The notes under the pieces: generated by a model
Databases searched by the model: none
What the model was told of the DNA's origin: nothing
What the model saw: the letters and a program-made list of their open reading frames with translations, nothing else
In this document: in pieces, positions 55,662-64,000 of the stretch
Layout: each line of letters begins with the position of its first letter
Numbering within the stretch: the first letter of the stretch is position 1
Made by a program: the position numbers and the translations under genes
NCBI GenBank assembly: GCA_014238415.1
Contig: JABABA010000010.1
Span: 45,781-109,780 of the forward strand
Direction of reading: 5' to 3'
Length of the DNA: 64,000 bases
Source of the DNA: Planctomycetota bacterium
GTDB lineage: Bacteria; Planctomycetota; UBA1135; GCA-002686595

Positions 55662-56516
55662 TCAGCGCTCAATTGCGTTTGCAGGTACGGCGCCGGCGGG
55701 CACGGCATTGATGCGGTAGTGGAGCGTGCGCCCTGTTTGGTTGTCGATGGTCTTGGATACGGACACCTGTACACCGATGACCTGCCCCTTGGAGTTGAGT
55801 ATGGGACCTCCGCTCATGCCTCCCACTGGAGGAAAACCTGCAAGGGGAGCGAGTGTCATGGCTTTTGCATCCACTACGGATCCCACGACCAGCATGGGAG
55901 ATAGGGCGCTCCCCGCCGATTCCGTCTGGGCATCACCCTTGCGAAAGGGCAGCACCTCGCCCTCTTCATCCAGACCCACCATGGCGGGATAACCGAAGAA
56001 GACGGCGGTCTCTCCCTCGGTTGCGTTTGCCAGCTCGATAGGGGAGTTCTTGAGCGTTGGAGCATTTTTGGCCAGCAGGATGCGTAGAAGCGCCCAGTCC
56101 TCCGTTCCCTGTCGATCCACCTCGGCGCGCAGCACGCGTCCATCTGGTTGCGTCAGGAGGATCTTCGATATATCGCCCGTGATGTTCTCGTGCAGTACAT
56201 GCTTGGCGGTCAGGACCTGGCTGCCTCCCAGCAGGATCCCTGTGCCATGATTCGAACTGTAGGATTCTTCGCTTGCCGAGTGCTGGACCTCGATTCGCAC
56301 CACCCACTGCTGCAGTTCTTCAAGTCGATCTGCGAATTTTGGCGCGTGCTCTTTCAAATAGGTCGCGCTCAGCGAGCTTCCGTGTTCGAAGAGATAGTCT
56401 TCGTCGATGAACCAGTGGTTGTCCAGGTTCGGGTACAGCAAGCCCCCTAGACACAATGCACCTGATGCGATGGTTGCAATGGCCCACTTCTTCCTGAATC
56501 CTCGGGTACGCGTCAT
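55662..56516 (-). CDS. Membrane-anchored trypsin-like serine protease
   Basis: A 284-aa protein from ATG 56516 (MTRTRGFRKKWAIATIASGA) with a single N-terminal TM anchor at about 11-29; the frame extends to TTG 56537. The trypsin-like domain has H106 (LTAKHVLH), D140 (TEDWALLRI) and S235 (GGMSGGPIL), a complete triad. About 50 residues between the anchor and domain are charged and helical (LKEHAPKFADRLEELQQWVV). No PDZ domain follows, so it is shorter than DegP-type proteases. Substrate unknown. Confidence 0.8.
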   Translation of the reverse strand: MTRTRGFRKKWAIATIASGALCLGGLLYPNLDNHWFIDEDYLFEHGSSLSATYLKEHAPKFADRLEELQQWVVRIEVQHSASEESYSSNHGTGILLGGSQVLTAKHVLHENITGDISKILLTQPDGRVLRAEVDRQGTEDWALLRILLAKNAPTLKNSPIELANATEGETAVFFGYPAMVGLDEEGEVLPFRKGDAQTESAGSALSPMLVVGSVVDAKAMTLAPLAGFPPVGGMSGGPILNSKGQVIGVQVSVSKTIDNQTGRTLHYRINAVPAGAVPANAIER

Positions 56517-56744
56517 GCGATATTCATTGTTCACCAAGACGCCTTAGTGTCCAGTTCATTTGCCTGAGAATGGGTTGCAACTTCTGCTTTCCTTGAAAGG
56601 ATGTTGTAGGTGGTCAAGGCTGGGACATGTGGCATGTTTCTGCCGGTAGGAGAGGCCTCTTCCGTTGCAAGGCATCGACATCGGCGAGTACGCCCACCCT
56701 CAACTACTATCCGCTCCTGCTCGCGATCCAGGTGTTCAGCGTCT

Positions 56745-57824
56745 TCACTTGGACTTCTGGGCCTTGCCCGCGATGAGTTCTGCCATCGCCCGTCCCAGGG
56801 CGTCGCCGACTTCCATGTAGGTCTCGGCGTTGTGGTTGTAGTGGTAGCCCCTGTTGTTTGGAGAGACATCACTCTCACGCCACAAGGGCCGCGCCTCGAT
56901 CGTCCTCACATTGCCCTTGAACTCCTTGTACTTTCCCTTCTCGCCATCGACTGCGAGCTGGGCCTCGGCCACGGTCAGGCCGTGGCTCTTGAGGTTCTCT
57001 CCACCGAAAGCGATGGTCGCCAGCACGAAGTTCGCCTCGGGTGCCTCGAAGTCCTTGCGCAGGGTCTTGATGAAGTGCACCAGGTTCTGCTCGTAGCGAC
57101 TCGCGTGGGCTGCGTTCTGGTCCTTGTGCCCTTGCCAGAAGACGAATCCGGCCACCTCGTAACCCTGGCCCTTGTATTCCGGGTAATGCTTCGAGAGGTT
57201 TGCCAAGACCTCTTTGGCGTTTCCAGTATCCGTGTCGTACTGCTTGCCGGCGTACCAGTTGATTGGTTCCGGTTCTGTGCCTTTGTCCCATGAGAGGGGG
57301 GATTCCTTGTAGCCAGCGTAGATCTTTCCATCAAATTCGTACTGCTTGCTGCCGGGGGGCAACAGATCCCAGCCCAGGCTGCGGTTGCCGATACAGGCCT
57401 TGAGGATGAGGACGGGCTCTTCATGGATATGCCCCATGATGTGACCGAATTGCAGTTCGACGCCGATGAAGCGGCCCTGGACCGTATGCGGGTGCTGTCG
57501 GTTCTCAACGGTTGTCTGCACATATCGCACATCACGGCGCACGGTCCAGTTGCCTTCCTGGTCGAGCAGGTGCGGGTATTTGCCCTCCTTCTGGGTCAGG
57601 TATTCCAGGGTGCCCTTGGTTTCCAGAGGTTGCACCTGGCCACGGCCGAGCATGTTGGACTGGCCCAAGAGGATGTACACCTTGACGGGTTTCTCTTGGC
57701 TCGCCGACTTGCCATCGGGGTCTGGTAGTTGGGCTGGTACTTGTGCGGCGAGGGCAGGGGCGCTGAGCAGCAAGAGCAATTGAACTGCGAGCAGGGGGGT
57801 GGCGGCTGTGGGTGTACGTAGCAT
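56745..57824 (-). CDS. Exported SASA-type carbohydrate acetylesterase-like protein
   Basis: A 359-aa exported protein (signal segment MLRTPTAATPLLAVQ..LSAPALAAQ). The SGNH/GQSN esterase motif is ILLGQSNMLGRG with nucleophile S56. LKACIGNRSLGWDLLPPGS, VAGFVFWQGHKDQ (block III region) and YHYNHNAETYMEVGDALG, with the C-terminal catalytic His region, follow. It belongs to the sialate O-acetylesterase/DUF303 group, whose planctomycete members probably deacetylate algal or other polysaccharides. The next gene downstream in the window, at 57982-59625, has the same fold twice. Confidence 0.85.
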   Translation of the reverse strand: MLRTPTAATPLLAVQLLLLLSAPALAAQVPAQLPDPDGKSASQEKPVKVYILLGQSNMLGRGQVQPLETKGTLEYLTQKEGKYPHLLDQEGNWTVRRDVRYVQTTVENRQHPHTVQGRFIGVELQFGHIMGHIHEEPVLILKACIGNRSLGWDLLPPGSKQYEFDGKIYAGYKESPLSWDKGTEPEPINWYAGKQYDTDTGNAKEVLANLSKHYPEYKGQGYEVAGFVFWQGHKDQNAAHASRYEQNLVHFIKTLRKDFEAPEANFVLATIAFGGENLKSHGLTVAEAQLAVDGEKGKYKEFKGNVRTIEARPLWRESDVSPNNRGYHYNHNAETYMEVGDALGRAMAELIAGKAQKSK

Positions 57825-57981
57825 GGGGAGGGTGTGCTGAGGTGTTGGGATCGGGGTGTCCAGGATCTTATGGGAGCAGCGTCCTCAATGGAGCTGATTC
57901 GCTGATCTGTGTAATGAGGGGGTCAGGTCTGGCGCGCAGCCGGACTTGGAACACTTTGCACCCTGCGTGTTCTAGTTCATC

Positions 57982-59625
57982 TCACTTCTGCTCCAGCCAG
58001 CTCTTGGCGAGTTCTTCTCCCAGTGCGATGACACCCTTGGTGTCCAGAACCAGCTTCTTTTCCTGGGGGGGGAGATCGAAGGCTTTGATGTGGATCAGAT
58101 AGGGGTCGGCGGCCGCGACCTCGGCGACCTGTGCGGTGACGTCGATCTCGTTGACCTGCTTGTCGTCCGTCGGCGGCTGCTGGCTGACAAACCAGCGCAG
58201 CTCCGGGAGACCCAGGTCCTCCCGGCTCTGATTCACGAGTGACTGCAGCCTCTTGGAGGCACCTCTCCTGAATGGACTCCATGACATGTCGTTTTCGCCC
58301 AGGTGATAGAAGATCCCGGCCAGTTCGACCTCCCGACCCCGCTCTGCGATCTGTTGCATGGAATCCTGGATGAACTTCAGGAAGTCCGGGTACAGGTTGC
58401 GGGTTTCTGCTTCGCTGCCTTCAGGGGTCCAGTCGATGATCTGCGAGCCGCTATGGGTGAACTTTGCGATGGCGATGGGGCCCTTGACTTTTCTTGTGAG
58501 TGCAGCGCCGAAGCTCAGCTCGGGACCAAAGGTGTCGTAGAAGCCTGCGGGCCCCAGGGGCTCCCATCCGTCGGACTTCTTGTAGCCTCCGCCGATGCTG
58601 TAGCGGTAGGCGATCCGGTGGTTGTCCTTGAGCAGCGAGGATTTTCCCCTCAGCTTCTTGAGCTCCTGAACAAAGGCTCGCTCGCCTTCCATGTTGCGGT
58701 GTCCGGCGAGCACAAAGAGCTTCACCTTGCTGCCTTTTGCATAGGGCCAGGACTTGAGCGGACGATCCGCGCTGCGTGGCTTGCCGATCTTCTTCAGGTA
58801 GGCATCGGCGTAGTTGACCCCGTGTTCGAGTTGACCCAGGGTGCCGTAGTGATAGTGCAGGCCCACTCCTCCGCCTATCTCCACGCCCACATGGGATGTG
58901 GGGACATAGTCCGCAAGCGGGTCGGACTCGGTGACAGATCTCTGGCCGATGCTGATCGCATGCATGCGGGGGCGCAGGTCCATGCCCCAGATGGTCTTGG
59001 TGCAGAGCTCGCCGATGAAGAAAGGCAGGTCGGGCACGTTGAGATCGCGCCGCCAGCACGCCAGGAAGTTTTTCAGGTTCTGGCCATAGGCGGGCATGTA
59101 CCCCTTTTCAAACATGTCGTTCTCGCCCTGGTGCCACATGAATCCCTCGATCCGGTAGGGGACTTTTTTCTTGTCCAGCGCGGCAAGGGAGGAGCGGATC
59201 CAATCCAGGGCGAGGGGGTACATCTTGAAGCCGATGGGATCGTCCGGATTCCAGTCGCCGCCCAGGTGCGTGCCTCCGGCCGCGATCTTGATGATTGCTA
59301 TGGGAGCCTTGATGTTCTCGCCGAGCGTTCGGGCGAAGCTCAGTTCTGGACCGATCACGTCACTGACGGGGGCGAGTGAAACCCAGCCGTCGGAGCGGTG
59401 CTTGTCCTCTCGGCCGATGCAGTAGGAGAACCGCACATCGTCCTGGGGCTGTTCCAGCCCATCGAATGGCGGGAACTTGTGGACATCCGCCGCCTTCGAG
59501 TCGGAGCCCACCATGTTGGACTGGCCGGCAAAGATGAAGACTCGCAGGGTCTTGTTGTCCTCTTGGGCAGATGCGTTGCTCGCGCACGCGCAAAGAAGGG
59601 TCAAGGTGAGGAAGAGGTCATGCAT
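57982..59625 (-). CDS. Exported protein with tandem SASA domains, second one degenerate
   Basis: A 547-aa exported protein from ATG 59625 (MHDLFLTLTLLCACASNASA). The first SASA domain (about 27-285) has RVFIFAGQSNMVG (S36), IIKIAAGGTHLGGDW and GFMWHQGENDM. The second (about 300-540) repeats the layout (PIAIAKFTHSGSQIIDW; GIFYHLGENDMSW), but its first block reads VLAGHRNMEG (306-315), so the GQSN serine is replaced. The second domain is therefore probably not catalytic and may bind substrate. It is 157 bp from the single-domain paralog and 138 bp from the heme protein. Confidence 0.8.
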   Translation of the reverse strand: MHDLFLTLTLLCACASNASAQEDNKTLRVFIFAGQSNMVGSDSKAADVHKFPPFDGLEQPQDDVRFSYCIGREDKHRSDGWVSLAPVSDVIGPELSFARTLGENIKAPIAIIKIAAGGTHLGGDWNPDDPIGFKMYPLALDWIRSSLAALDKKKVPYRIEGFMWHQGENDMFEKGYMPAYGQNLKNFLACWRRDLNVPDLPFFIGELCTKTIWGMDLRPRMHAISIGQRSVTESDPLADYVPTSHVGVEIGGGVGLHYHYGTLGQLEHGVNYADAYLKKIGKPRSADRPLKSWPYAKGSKVKLFVLAGHRNMEGERAFVQELKKLRGKSSLLKDNHRIAYRYSIGGGYKKSDGWEPLGPAGFYDTFGPELSFGAALTRKVKGPIAIAKFTHSGSQIIDWTPEGSEAETRNLYPDFLKFIQDSMQQIAERGREVELAGIFYHLGENDMSWSPFRRGASKRLQSLVNQSREDLGLPELRWFVSQQPPTDDKQVNEIDVTAQVAEVAAADPYLIHIKAFDLPPQEKKLVLDTKGVIALGEELAKSWLEQK

Positions 59626-59763
59626 GGTGAGTCTCGGCGGGGGCGGGAGGTCTTGATCCGGCAATTTGCAGAGCGTACAGCAAGGGTCACGCCCTGCGCC
59701 ATCGGCTCGGCGGAGCTGTAAATCGGCAGCCCGAGCCAAAAGTGGTTTTCTTCTCGTGCGTCT

Positions 59764-62700
59764 CTACTTCAGCTGATGAATCGTGTTGTGGATTGTTCCT
59801 TGAATCCGCTTTCCATCTGCGGTCAAGAGCTCGTAGCGGATTTCCATGCACCAGGTGGGCTCGATGCCGGGAACTTCGAGCTGGATGCCCTGGCCATCGG
59901 ACGACAGCTTGGCGGACGAGACCTGCAGATCCCGTTCGTTCAGGTGTGGTGAGCCGTAGTTCTTTGTTCGCTTCAGATCCCAGACCTTCAGCTGGTAGTT
60001 CGTGGTCAAGCTGGCGGCGGCAGGATCAAGCGTGCCGCTGAAGCTGAGGGTGAGACCCGTTTTGGTCGCGCTGAGCTCAACGGGCAAGTGCACGGGGGCA
60101 CCCGTGTAGCGCAGGCGGTAGAGTCCGCCGGGTTGTTGTTTGTTCCCCGCCCAGGCGAACATGCCGGCTAGATAGAGTTGGCCATCCCCTGGATGGAATC
60201 GACCACGCATGATGCCGGTCGGAAAGTCAGCGATAGGAAGGGCGCACATGCCTCCCTGCATCTGACCGCCTACCTCTTCGTGTGGTACGACGAATACTTT
60301 GCCGGCGCCATAGGAGACATTGAGCAGTCGGCCCTGAAGTGCACCCCACTTGGGACTGTCCACCCAAAGGAGTTCACCCGGTGAACGATCAAAGCTATTG
60401 GTGATCCAGACCAGGGGCTGGTCCATTGCGGCGTCAGATTCATCGGTCACGTCGTGGTAGCCGTACATGTTTCCATAGAACCCTCCCGGCTTGACATAGT
60501 TGATGCGATTCTTCGGGTTCCAGTGCCCTTCCTGGTCTGTGACTATGAAAGTGCCGTCTGGATTGATGCAGACACCATTTGCAGCGCGGAATCCATTGGC
60601 AACTATTTCTGTGCGCTGCCCGTCCTTGCTCACCCGTAACAAAGTGCCGTGCTGAGGTACGAGCGCGGGAAGTGCGTGGCGTGCTGACTTCGCGTACAAG
60701 AGGTTGCCGTCCGCATCGCTTTGCAGGCCCATCGCGAATTCATGGAAGTGGTCCGTGACCTGGTGGTCATTGTTGAAGCACTCGTACCAATCGATTTCCT
60801 CGTCACCATTCAGATCGTGCAGGATCACGATCTGGTCCCTGCAGGTCACATGGATTCTTCCCCGCAGGAGCTTCACTCCCAAGGGCTGAAACAGGCCAGA
60901 GGCAATTCGGTGCCAGGTGACTGCAATGGTTTGTGGCCCGTCCCCGCTCGTTTCTTCGGGAAGCGAATTGAGGCCGGACACCTTCCAAATGCTTCCATCC
61001 CAGGTGCTGACGATGGCGGTGTCGCCTCCGTCTGTGAAATCAAAGCCCGTGAGCCGTAGACGACAGGACCAAGGATTGTCTGTTGGACGCTTGAGGACGT
61101 CGATGGCGAACGGGCCATCGCTTGAGTCGATAATGGCTTCAGCCGTCAAGACCTGCGCCCAGCGCGAGGGTCCACCCATTGTCTTGGGCGTGAGGTCGCG
61201 CGCGGGAATGTCGATCACCACCTCATCGGCGATGGTTCTTGCGTTGTCCAGATCCTGGCTGCTGGCAAACCAGAGCGTAAACATCCGATCGTTCTTGCCC
61301 GCAGGGATGTGCAGACGCAGATCGCCGTTACTGGAATCCCAATGCATTCCGCTCACTTGTCCTTCGACACCTGCGACCGTTATTCCTGGTTCGTCGGCAG
61401 AGCTGCTTGTACTGGATCCCTCCAGGACCGAGAGATGACGCCCGTCTTTCGTCTCGTCCTGGATTCTTCCATCGATGGCCAGGTTCAGCTTCCAGTGTCC
61501 ACTGGGTTCGGTGCCAGTTGCAGAGTTGCCGATTGCCCAGTCTTGGACTTCTTTGCTTTCGAGGGCGGAATTGAAAAAGCGGGCTTCGGAAATCCTGCCC
61601 TCGAAGAAGGTAGGGTCCGGAAAATTGGTTGCCGTGTAGCCGATACGCAGCACTGGGTCATCCAGATCCGCCTTGCGCTGCAGGTGCCCGAGAAGCGGGT
61701 CCGGTTTTCCGTCCACGAAGAACTGAATTTCTCCTGATTCCTCGCGGTACCTGATAGCAACATCGTGCCACTGTTCATCAGCGACAGTTTGGCTTCCCTG
61801 AAAGGCTCCGACCCAGCCGATGTCCAGCGTCAGCCGCCCTCCTCGCACGAACCAGGTCAGACCGTCAGAAACCCACTCGGACTGGTCGGCGGTCTGTGCC
61901 ATGATCGTGCCGTCTTGACCGGTCTTGATGCGCGCCATCATGGTGAAGTCGCCTTTTCCGACATTCAGGCCGGTGGAGTCTTCGAGTTCCAGGTAGTTCG
62001 CCCCTTCGAAGCGAAGAGTTTCTGTTGGAGCCTCGCTTCCATCCGGAATCACCGGATTCAGAGTGAGCTGGCCGAACCAGGCCGTGAGTCCTCTTGTGTC
62101 CAGACTGGCGAGGGGGTCATTTTTGTGGGCGACCTGGAGGATGAGGGGCTGGTCGCGCGGGCCCACATTGAAGGTGCGCGTGAAGACTGGCTCACGGCCG
62201 CTGGTGAGGACTCCTGGCAACTCCAGGATCCGTGTCCTACCGACGGTGTACTCGATGACCGTATCTGGGCCGTGGTAGTACATACCTCGATACTGGGCCC
62301 AGTCCCGGGCCAGCGGGCCGTAAGGTTGGCCATCTCGTCCGACCAGTCGTATGTCTTCGAAGCTGCCATCGGTGGGGCGGCCCCAACCAGGACCGGTCGG
62401 ATTGATGAGATGCAGGTCGCCGGCGAGCCGGGGGTGGATGGCATGCTTGCCGTTGAAGTGGATGCTGTTCCAATCGATGAACTCATCGCCGCTCCAGGCC
62501 GCAGCTACGCGCAGGGTGTCGAAATCGAAAACCATCCAATAGCGCCCCTGGGCAACGCCCCCCGGGCCTGCATCGAGGCGGATCGCATTGCCCTTGTAGG
62601 CGAAGTTCTCGCCCTCATCACCGATCTCCATGGTCATGACCTGGTTCGGTCCGTAGTCCATCTGTAGCCACTCAGATCGATCTGGCGGATGAGGACCCCG

Positions 62701-63696
62701 GGACGAGCCTTCGGGAAGGAGGGAGAGGTAGGCCGGCTCCACCTTGAAGTACTGGGAGGGGTTGTGTTCCCGCAGGTACTCTTGGCGGATGTAGTGAATG
62801 ACGTCGTACTTCTCTGAAGGCACCAGCTGGGTTTGGGCGACCATCATCCCAAAGCCCTCGGTCAGGGTGCGGTACATGGTGAAAGGGTCAGAGCCGTTCT
62901 TGAAGGGCTGGGAGGCAAACTTGAGCGAGGTCGGGAGAGATCCCTCGAGATCTCGGGTACCGTGGCAATTGACGCAGGAGCTGTTGTAGATTTCTTCGCC
63001 GCGCTGAAATGCCCCCTCATCAAAGTCTTCAATGAAGCCAGCGTGGTCGATGTCGCTCTCATAATCGGGGAGCGCCCGCTGTGCATAGAGGGATGGGTTG
63101 GGCTCCAGCTCCCGTGCGCGGGCGCTTCCTCCGTCGCGCAATTCGATCAGGTATCGAACCAGGTCCAAGAACTGCTGCTTGCTCGCGAGAACATTGACGA
63201 GCCCAGATGGCATCAGGGAGAGAGAGCTCTGGCGGTAAGCATCCAACTCATCGCGTTGGAAGCGTACCTCCTTGTAGTTGCGCGAGGAGTCACGGATCAG
63301 CACTGACTCGGTATCTTCAGATACGAGCAGGCCCGTGACCAATTCTCCATCCGACTCGAGCAGGACGACCTCGTATCCCTTTCGAATGACCTGCGAGGGA
63401 TTGAGGATGGATTCAATCAGCTGTTCGTCGGTTGCTTCACCGGCAAGAGCGGTCAGGTCCGGACCGAGTCGGTTTGCGGTCTCGTCAGGGATGTGGCAGC
63501 GGGTACACGCAAGCTCTCGCTGGTAGAAGACTACCGCTCCCCGTTCTGCGTCACCGAAGCGTCTCGCCTCTTCTGCCAGGTCTGTTGGAGAGACTCCTGT
63601 TAGTTGTGATTCAAGGTCTTGTGCCGCCCAGGAACCGCCATTCAGAAGCAACAGAACCGCAAGAAGCAGTGCCAGGGAGTGGATTGGTTGACGCAT
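59764..63696 (-). CDS. Exported di-heme c / LamG / glucose-dehydrogenase-like propeller mosaic
   Basis: A 1310-aa exported protein (signal MRQPIHSLALLLAVLLLLN). A planctomycete-type heme module comes first, with CTRCH (64-68), LGPDLTALAGEATDEQLIES and ILNPSQVIRKGYE. A second cytochrome c motif is CVNCH (241-245). A central domain (about 340-560) resembles DUF6797. A LamG/concanavalin domain follows (about 570-760; GLNVGKGDFTMMARIKTG, ISEARFFNSALES). The C-terminal part is a sorbosone/glucose dehydrogenase-like propeller (TAIVSTWDGSIWKVSG, GVCINPDGTFIVTDQEGHWN). It may oxidise sugars and pass electrons through its hemes; no activity is proven for such mosaics. Confidence 0.8.
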   Translation of the reverse strand: MRQPIHSLALLLAVLLLLNGGSWAAQDLESQLTGVSPTDLAEEARRFGDAERGAVVFYQRELACTRCHIPDETANRLGPDLTALAGEATDEQLIESILNPSQVIRKGYEVVLLESDGELVTGLLVSEDTESVLIRDSSRNYKEVRFQRDELDAYRQSSLSLMPSGLVNVLASKQQFLDLVRYLIELRDGGSARARELEPNPSLYAQRALPDYESDIDHAGFIEDFDEGAFQRGEEIYNSSCVNCHGTRDLEGSLPTSLKFASQPFKNGSDPFTMYRTLTEGFGMMVAQTQLVPSEKYDVIHYIRQEYLREHNPSQYFKVEPAYLSLLPEGSSRGPHPPDRSEWLQMDYGPNQVMTMEIGDEGENFAYKGNAIRLDAGPGGVAQGRYWMVFDFDTLRVAAAWSGDEFIDWNSIHFNGKHAIHPRLAGDLHLINPTGPGWGRPTDGSFEDIRLVGRDGQPYGPLARDWAQYRGMYYHGPDTVIEYTVGRTRILELPGVLTSGREPVFTRTFNVGPRDQPLILQVAHKNDPLASLDTRGLTAWFGQLTLNPVIPDGSEAPTETLRFEGANYLELEDSTGLNVGKGDFTMMARIKTGQDGTIMAQTADQSEWVSDGLTWFVRGGRLTLDIGWVGAFQGSQTVADEQWHDVAIRYREESGEIQFFVDGKPDPLLGHLQRKADLDDPVLRIGYTATNFPDPTFFEGRISEARFFNSALESKEVQDWAIGNSATGTEPSGHWKLNLAIDGRIQDETKDGRHLSVLEGSSTSSSADEPGITVAGVEGQVSGMHWDSSNGDLRLHIPAGKNDRMFTLWFASSQDLDNARTIADEVVIDIPARDLTPKTMGGPSRWAQVLTAEAIIDSSDGPFAIDVLKRPTDNPWSCRLRLTGFDFTDGGDTAIVSTWDGSIWKVSGLNSLPEETSGDGPQTIAVTWHRIASGLFQPLGVKLLRGRIHVTCRDQIVILHDLNGDEEIDWYECFNNDHQVTDHFHEFAMGLQSDADGNLLYAKSARHALPALVPQHGTLLRVSKDGQRTEIVANGFRAANGVCINPDGTFIVTDQEGHWNPKNRINYVKPGGFYGNMYGYHDVTDESDAAMDQPLVWITNSFDRSPGELLWVDSPKWGALQGRLLNVSYGAGKVFVVPHEEVGGQMQGGMCALPIADFPTGIMRGRFHPGDGQLYLAGMFAWAGNKQQPGGLYRLRYTGAPVHLPVELSATKTGLTLSFSGTLDPAAASLTTNYQLKVWDLKRTKNYGSPHLNERDLQVSSAKLSSDGQGIQLEVPGIEPTWCMEIRYELLTADGKRIQGTIHNTIHQLK

Positions 63697-63720
63697 CGCG
63701 GCTGGATTCGGCCCTGTCTC

Positions 63721-64000
63721 CTACAGTTCCCGTATCCAGATGTTCCTGTAGCGCACCGGATTTCCGTGGTCTTGAAGATAGAGAGGTCCCCGGGTCGGGC
63801 CTTCAGCTTGCATGGCAGCGGTTGTGGTCCCGCTGACCGTCGCGTGGTCTTGGATTAGAACCCCATTGTGAAATACGGTCAGCGTTGCCTCGCCGGTCTT
63901 GTTTGCGTTTTCATCAAAGCGCGCGCCTCGGAAGACAATGTCATAGCTCTGCCACTCACCGGGCTTGCGGCATGCGTTCCGGAGGGGTGGATGCTGACCA
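63721..64000 (-). CDS. C-terminal part of a DUF1080 (3-keto-disaccharide hydrolase-like) protein
   Basis: The minus-strand frame is open from the window edge to TAG at 63721-63723, 92 residues. It reads PGEWQSYDIVFRGARFDE, TLTVFHNGVLIQDHATVSG and ends LYLQDHGNPVRYRNIWIREL. This is the standard C-terminus of DUF1080 proteins, more typical than that of the tandem-domain protein at 52481-53740. The N-terminus and start are outside the window. It lies 24 bp upstream of the heme mosaic gene and is probably co-transcribed with it. Confidence 0.85.
   Translation of the reverse strand, partial: GQHPPLRNACRKPGEWQSYDIVFRGARFDENANKTGEATLTVFHNGVLIQDHATVSGTTTAAMQAEGPTRGPLYLQDHGNPVRYRNIWIREL

Noticed and set aside
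58303..59379. 358-codon plus-strand frame opposite the tandem SASA gene
   Set aside because: Antisense shadow; both SASA blocks are clear on the minus strand.

Overview
The window reads as chromosomal DNA of a Planctomycetota-like bacterium. Nothing here is a 16S or other taxonomic marker, so this is inference from gene content: a MoxR/DUF58/BatA/VWA operon extended by propeller, squalene-cyclase-fold and DUF4175-like proteins; DUF1080 (3-keto-disaccharide hydrolase-like) proteins; GQSN-type sialate O-acetylesterase-like proteins; 'Pirellula/Verrucomicrobium-type' heme-binding modules fused to LamG-like and propeller domains; and a choice-of-anchor-B secreted protein. The DNA is GC-rich and gene-dense, with many 1-4 bp start/stop overlaps (ATGA, TGATG). 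No transposase, integrase or CRISPR array was seen.

Layout. (1) 1-4.8 kb, + strand: the end of a TPR protein, an RlmI-like rRNA methyltransferase, thiS-thiG, a CPBP membrane protease, a gamma-carbonic-anhydrase-fold protein and larE. (2) 4.96-8.94 kb, +: three pseudopilin-like genes (two short prepilins and a 745-aa PilX/GspK-like protein). (3) 9.0-15.3 kb, -: a secreted LVIVD/choice-of-anchor-B protein, then a translationally coupled set of NHL propeller, YtkA/FixH-like lipoprotein and MauG-like di-heme lipoprotein. (4) 15.4-16.2 kb, +: an unrecognised coiled-coil protein. (5) 36.5 down to 16.2 kb, -: a block of twelve tightly packed genes: MoxR ATPase, DUF58, two membrane VWA proteins, a 1530-aa periplasmic PQQ-like propeller protein, an alpha/alpha-toroid protein, a DUF4175-like protein, a 962-aa coiled-coil protein, two small proteins, a GNAT acetyltransferase and a second alpha/alpha-toroid protein. 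This looks like one envelope system and is the best candidate for an undescribed machine. (6) 40.4 down to 36.7 kb, -: enolase, a FtsB/DivIC-like one-TM protein and a second propeller protein. (7) 40.6-49.5 kb, +: a biosynthetic run pssA-folK-panC-ispE-DUF2520-aroDE-aroK, then a large secreted HEAT-like protein. (8) 49.6 kb: an initiator tRNA-Met with its own promoter and terminator-like hairpin. (9) 49.9-64 kb: a looser region of extracellular hydrolases and carbohydrate-related proteins: DUF3817, S41 peptidase, DUF1080, M20 peptidase, trypsin-like protease, two SASA-type esterases, a 1310-aa heme/LamG/propeller mosaic and the end of another DUF1080 gene. This last region also holds a broken membrane-protein remnant with no usable start codon (53876-54145).

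How it fits together. The + strand block at 40.6-46.7 kb is core metabolism: phospholipid head group, folate, pantothenate, isoprenoid and shikimate enzymes coupled by ATGA overlaps. The minus-strand block at 16-36 kb is an envelope assembly with a cytoplasmic AAA+ ATPase at its head and membrane VWA proteins and exported partners behind it. The last 14 kb is typical of a bacterium that degrades algal or other complex polysaccharides at its surface. All functions are family-level assignments from reading translated sequence; no database search was run.
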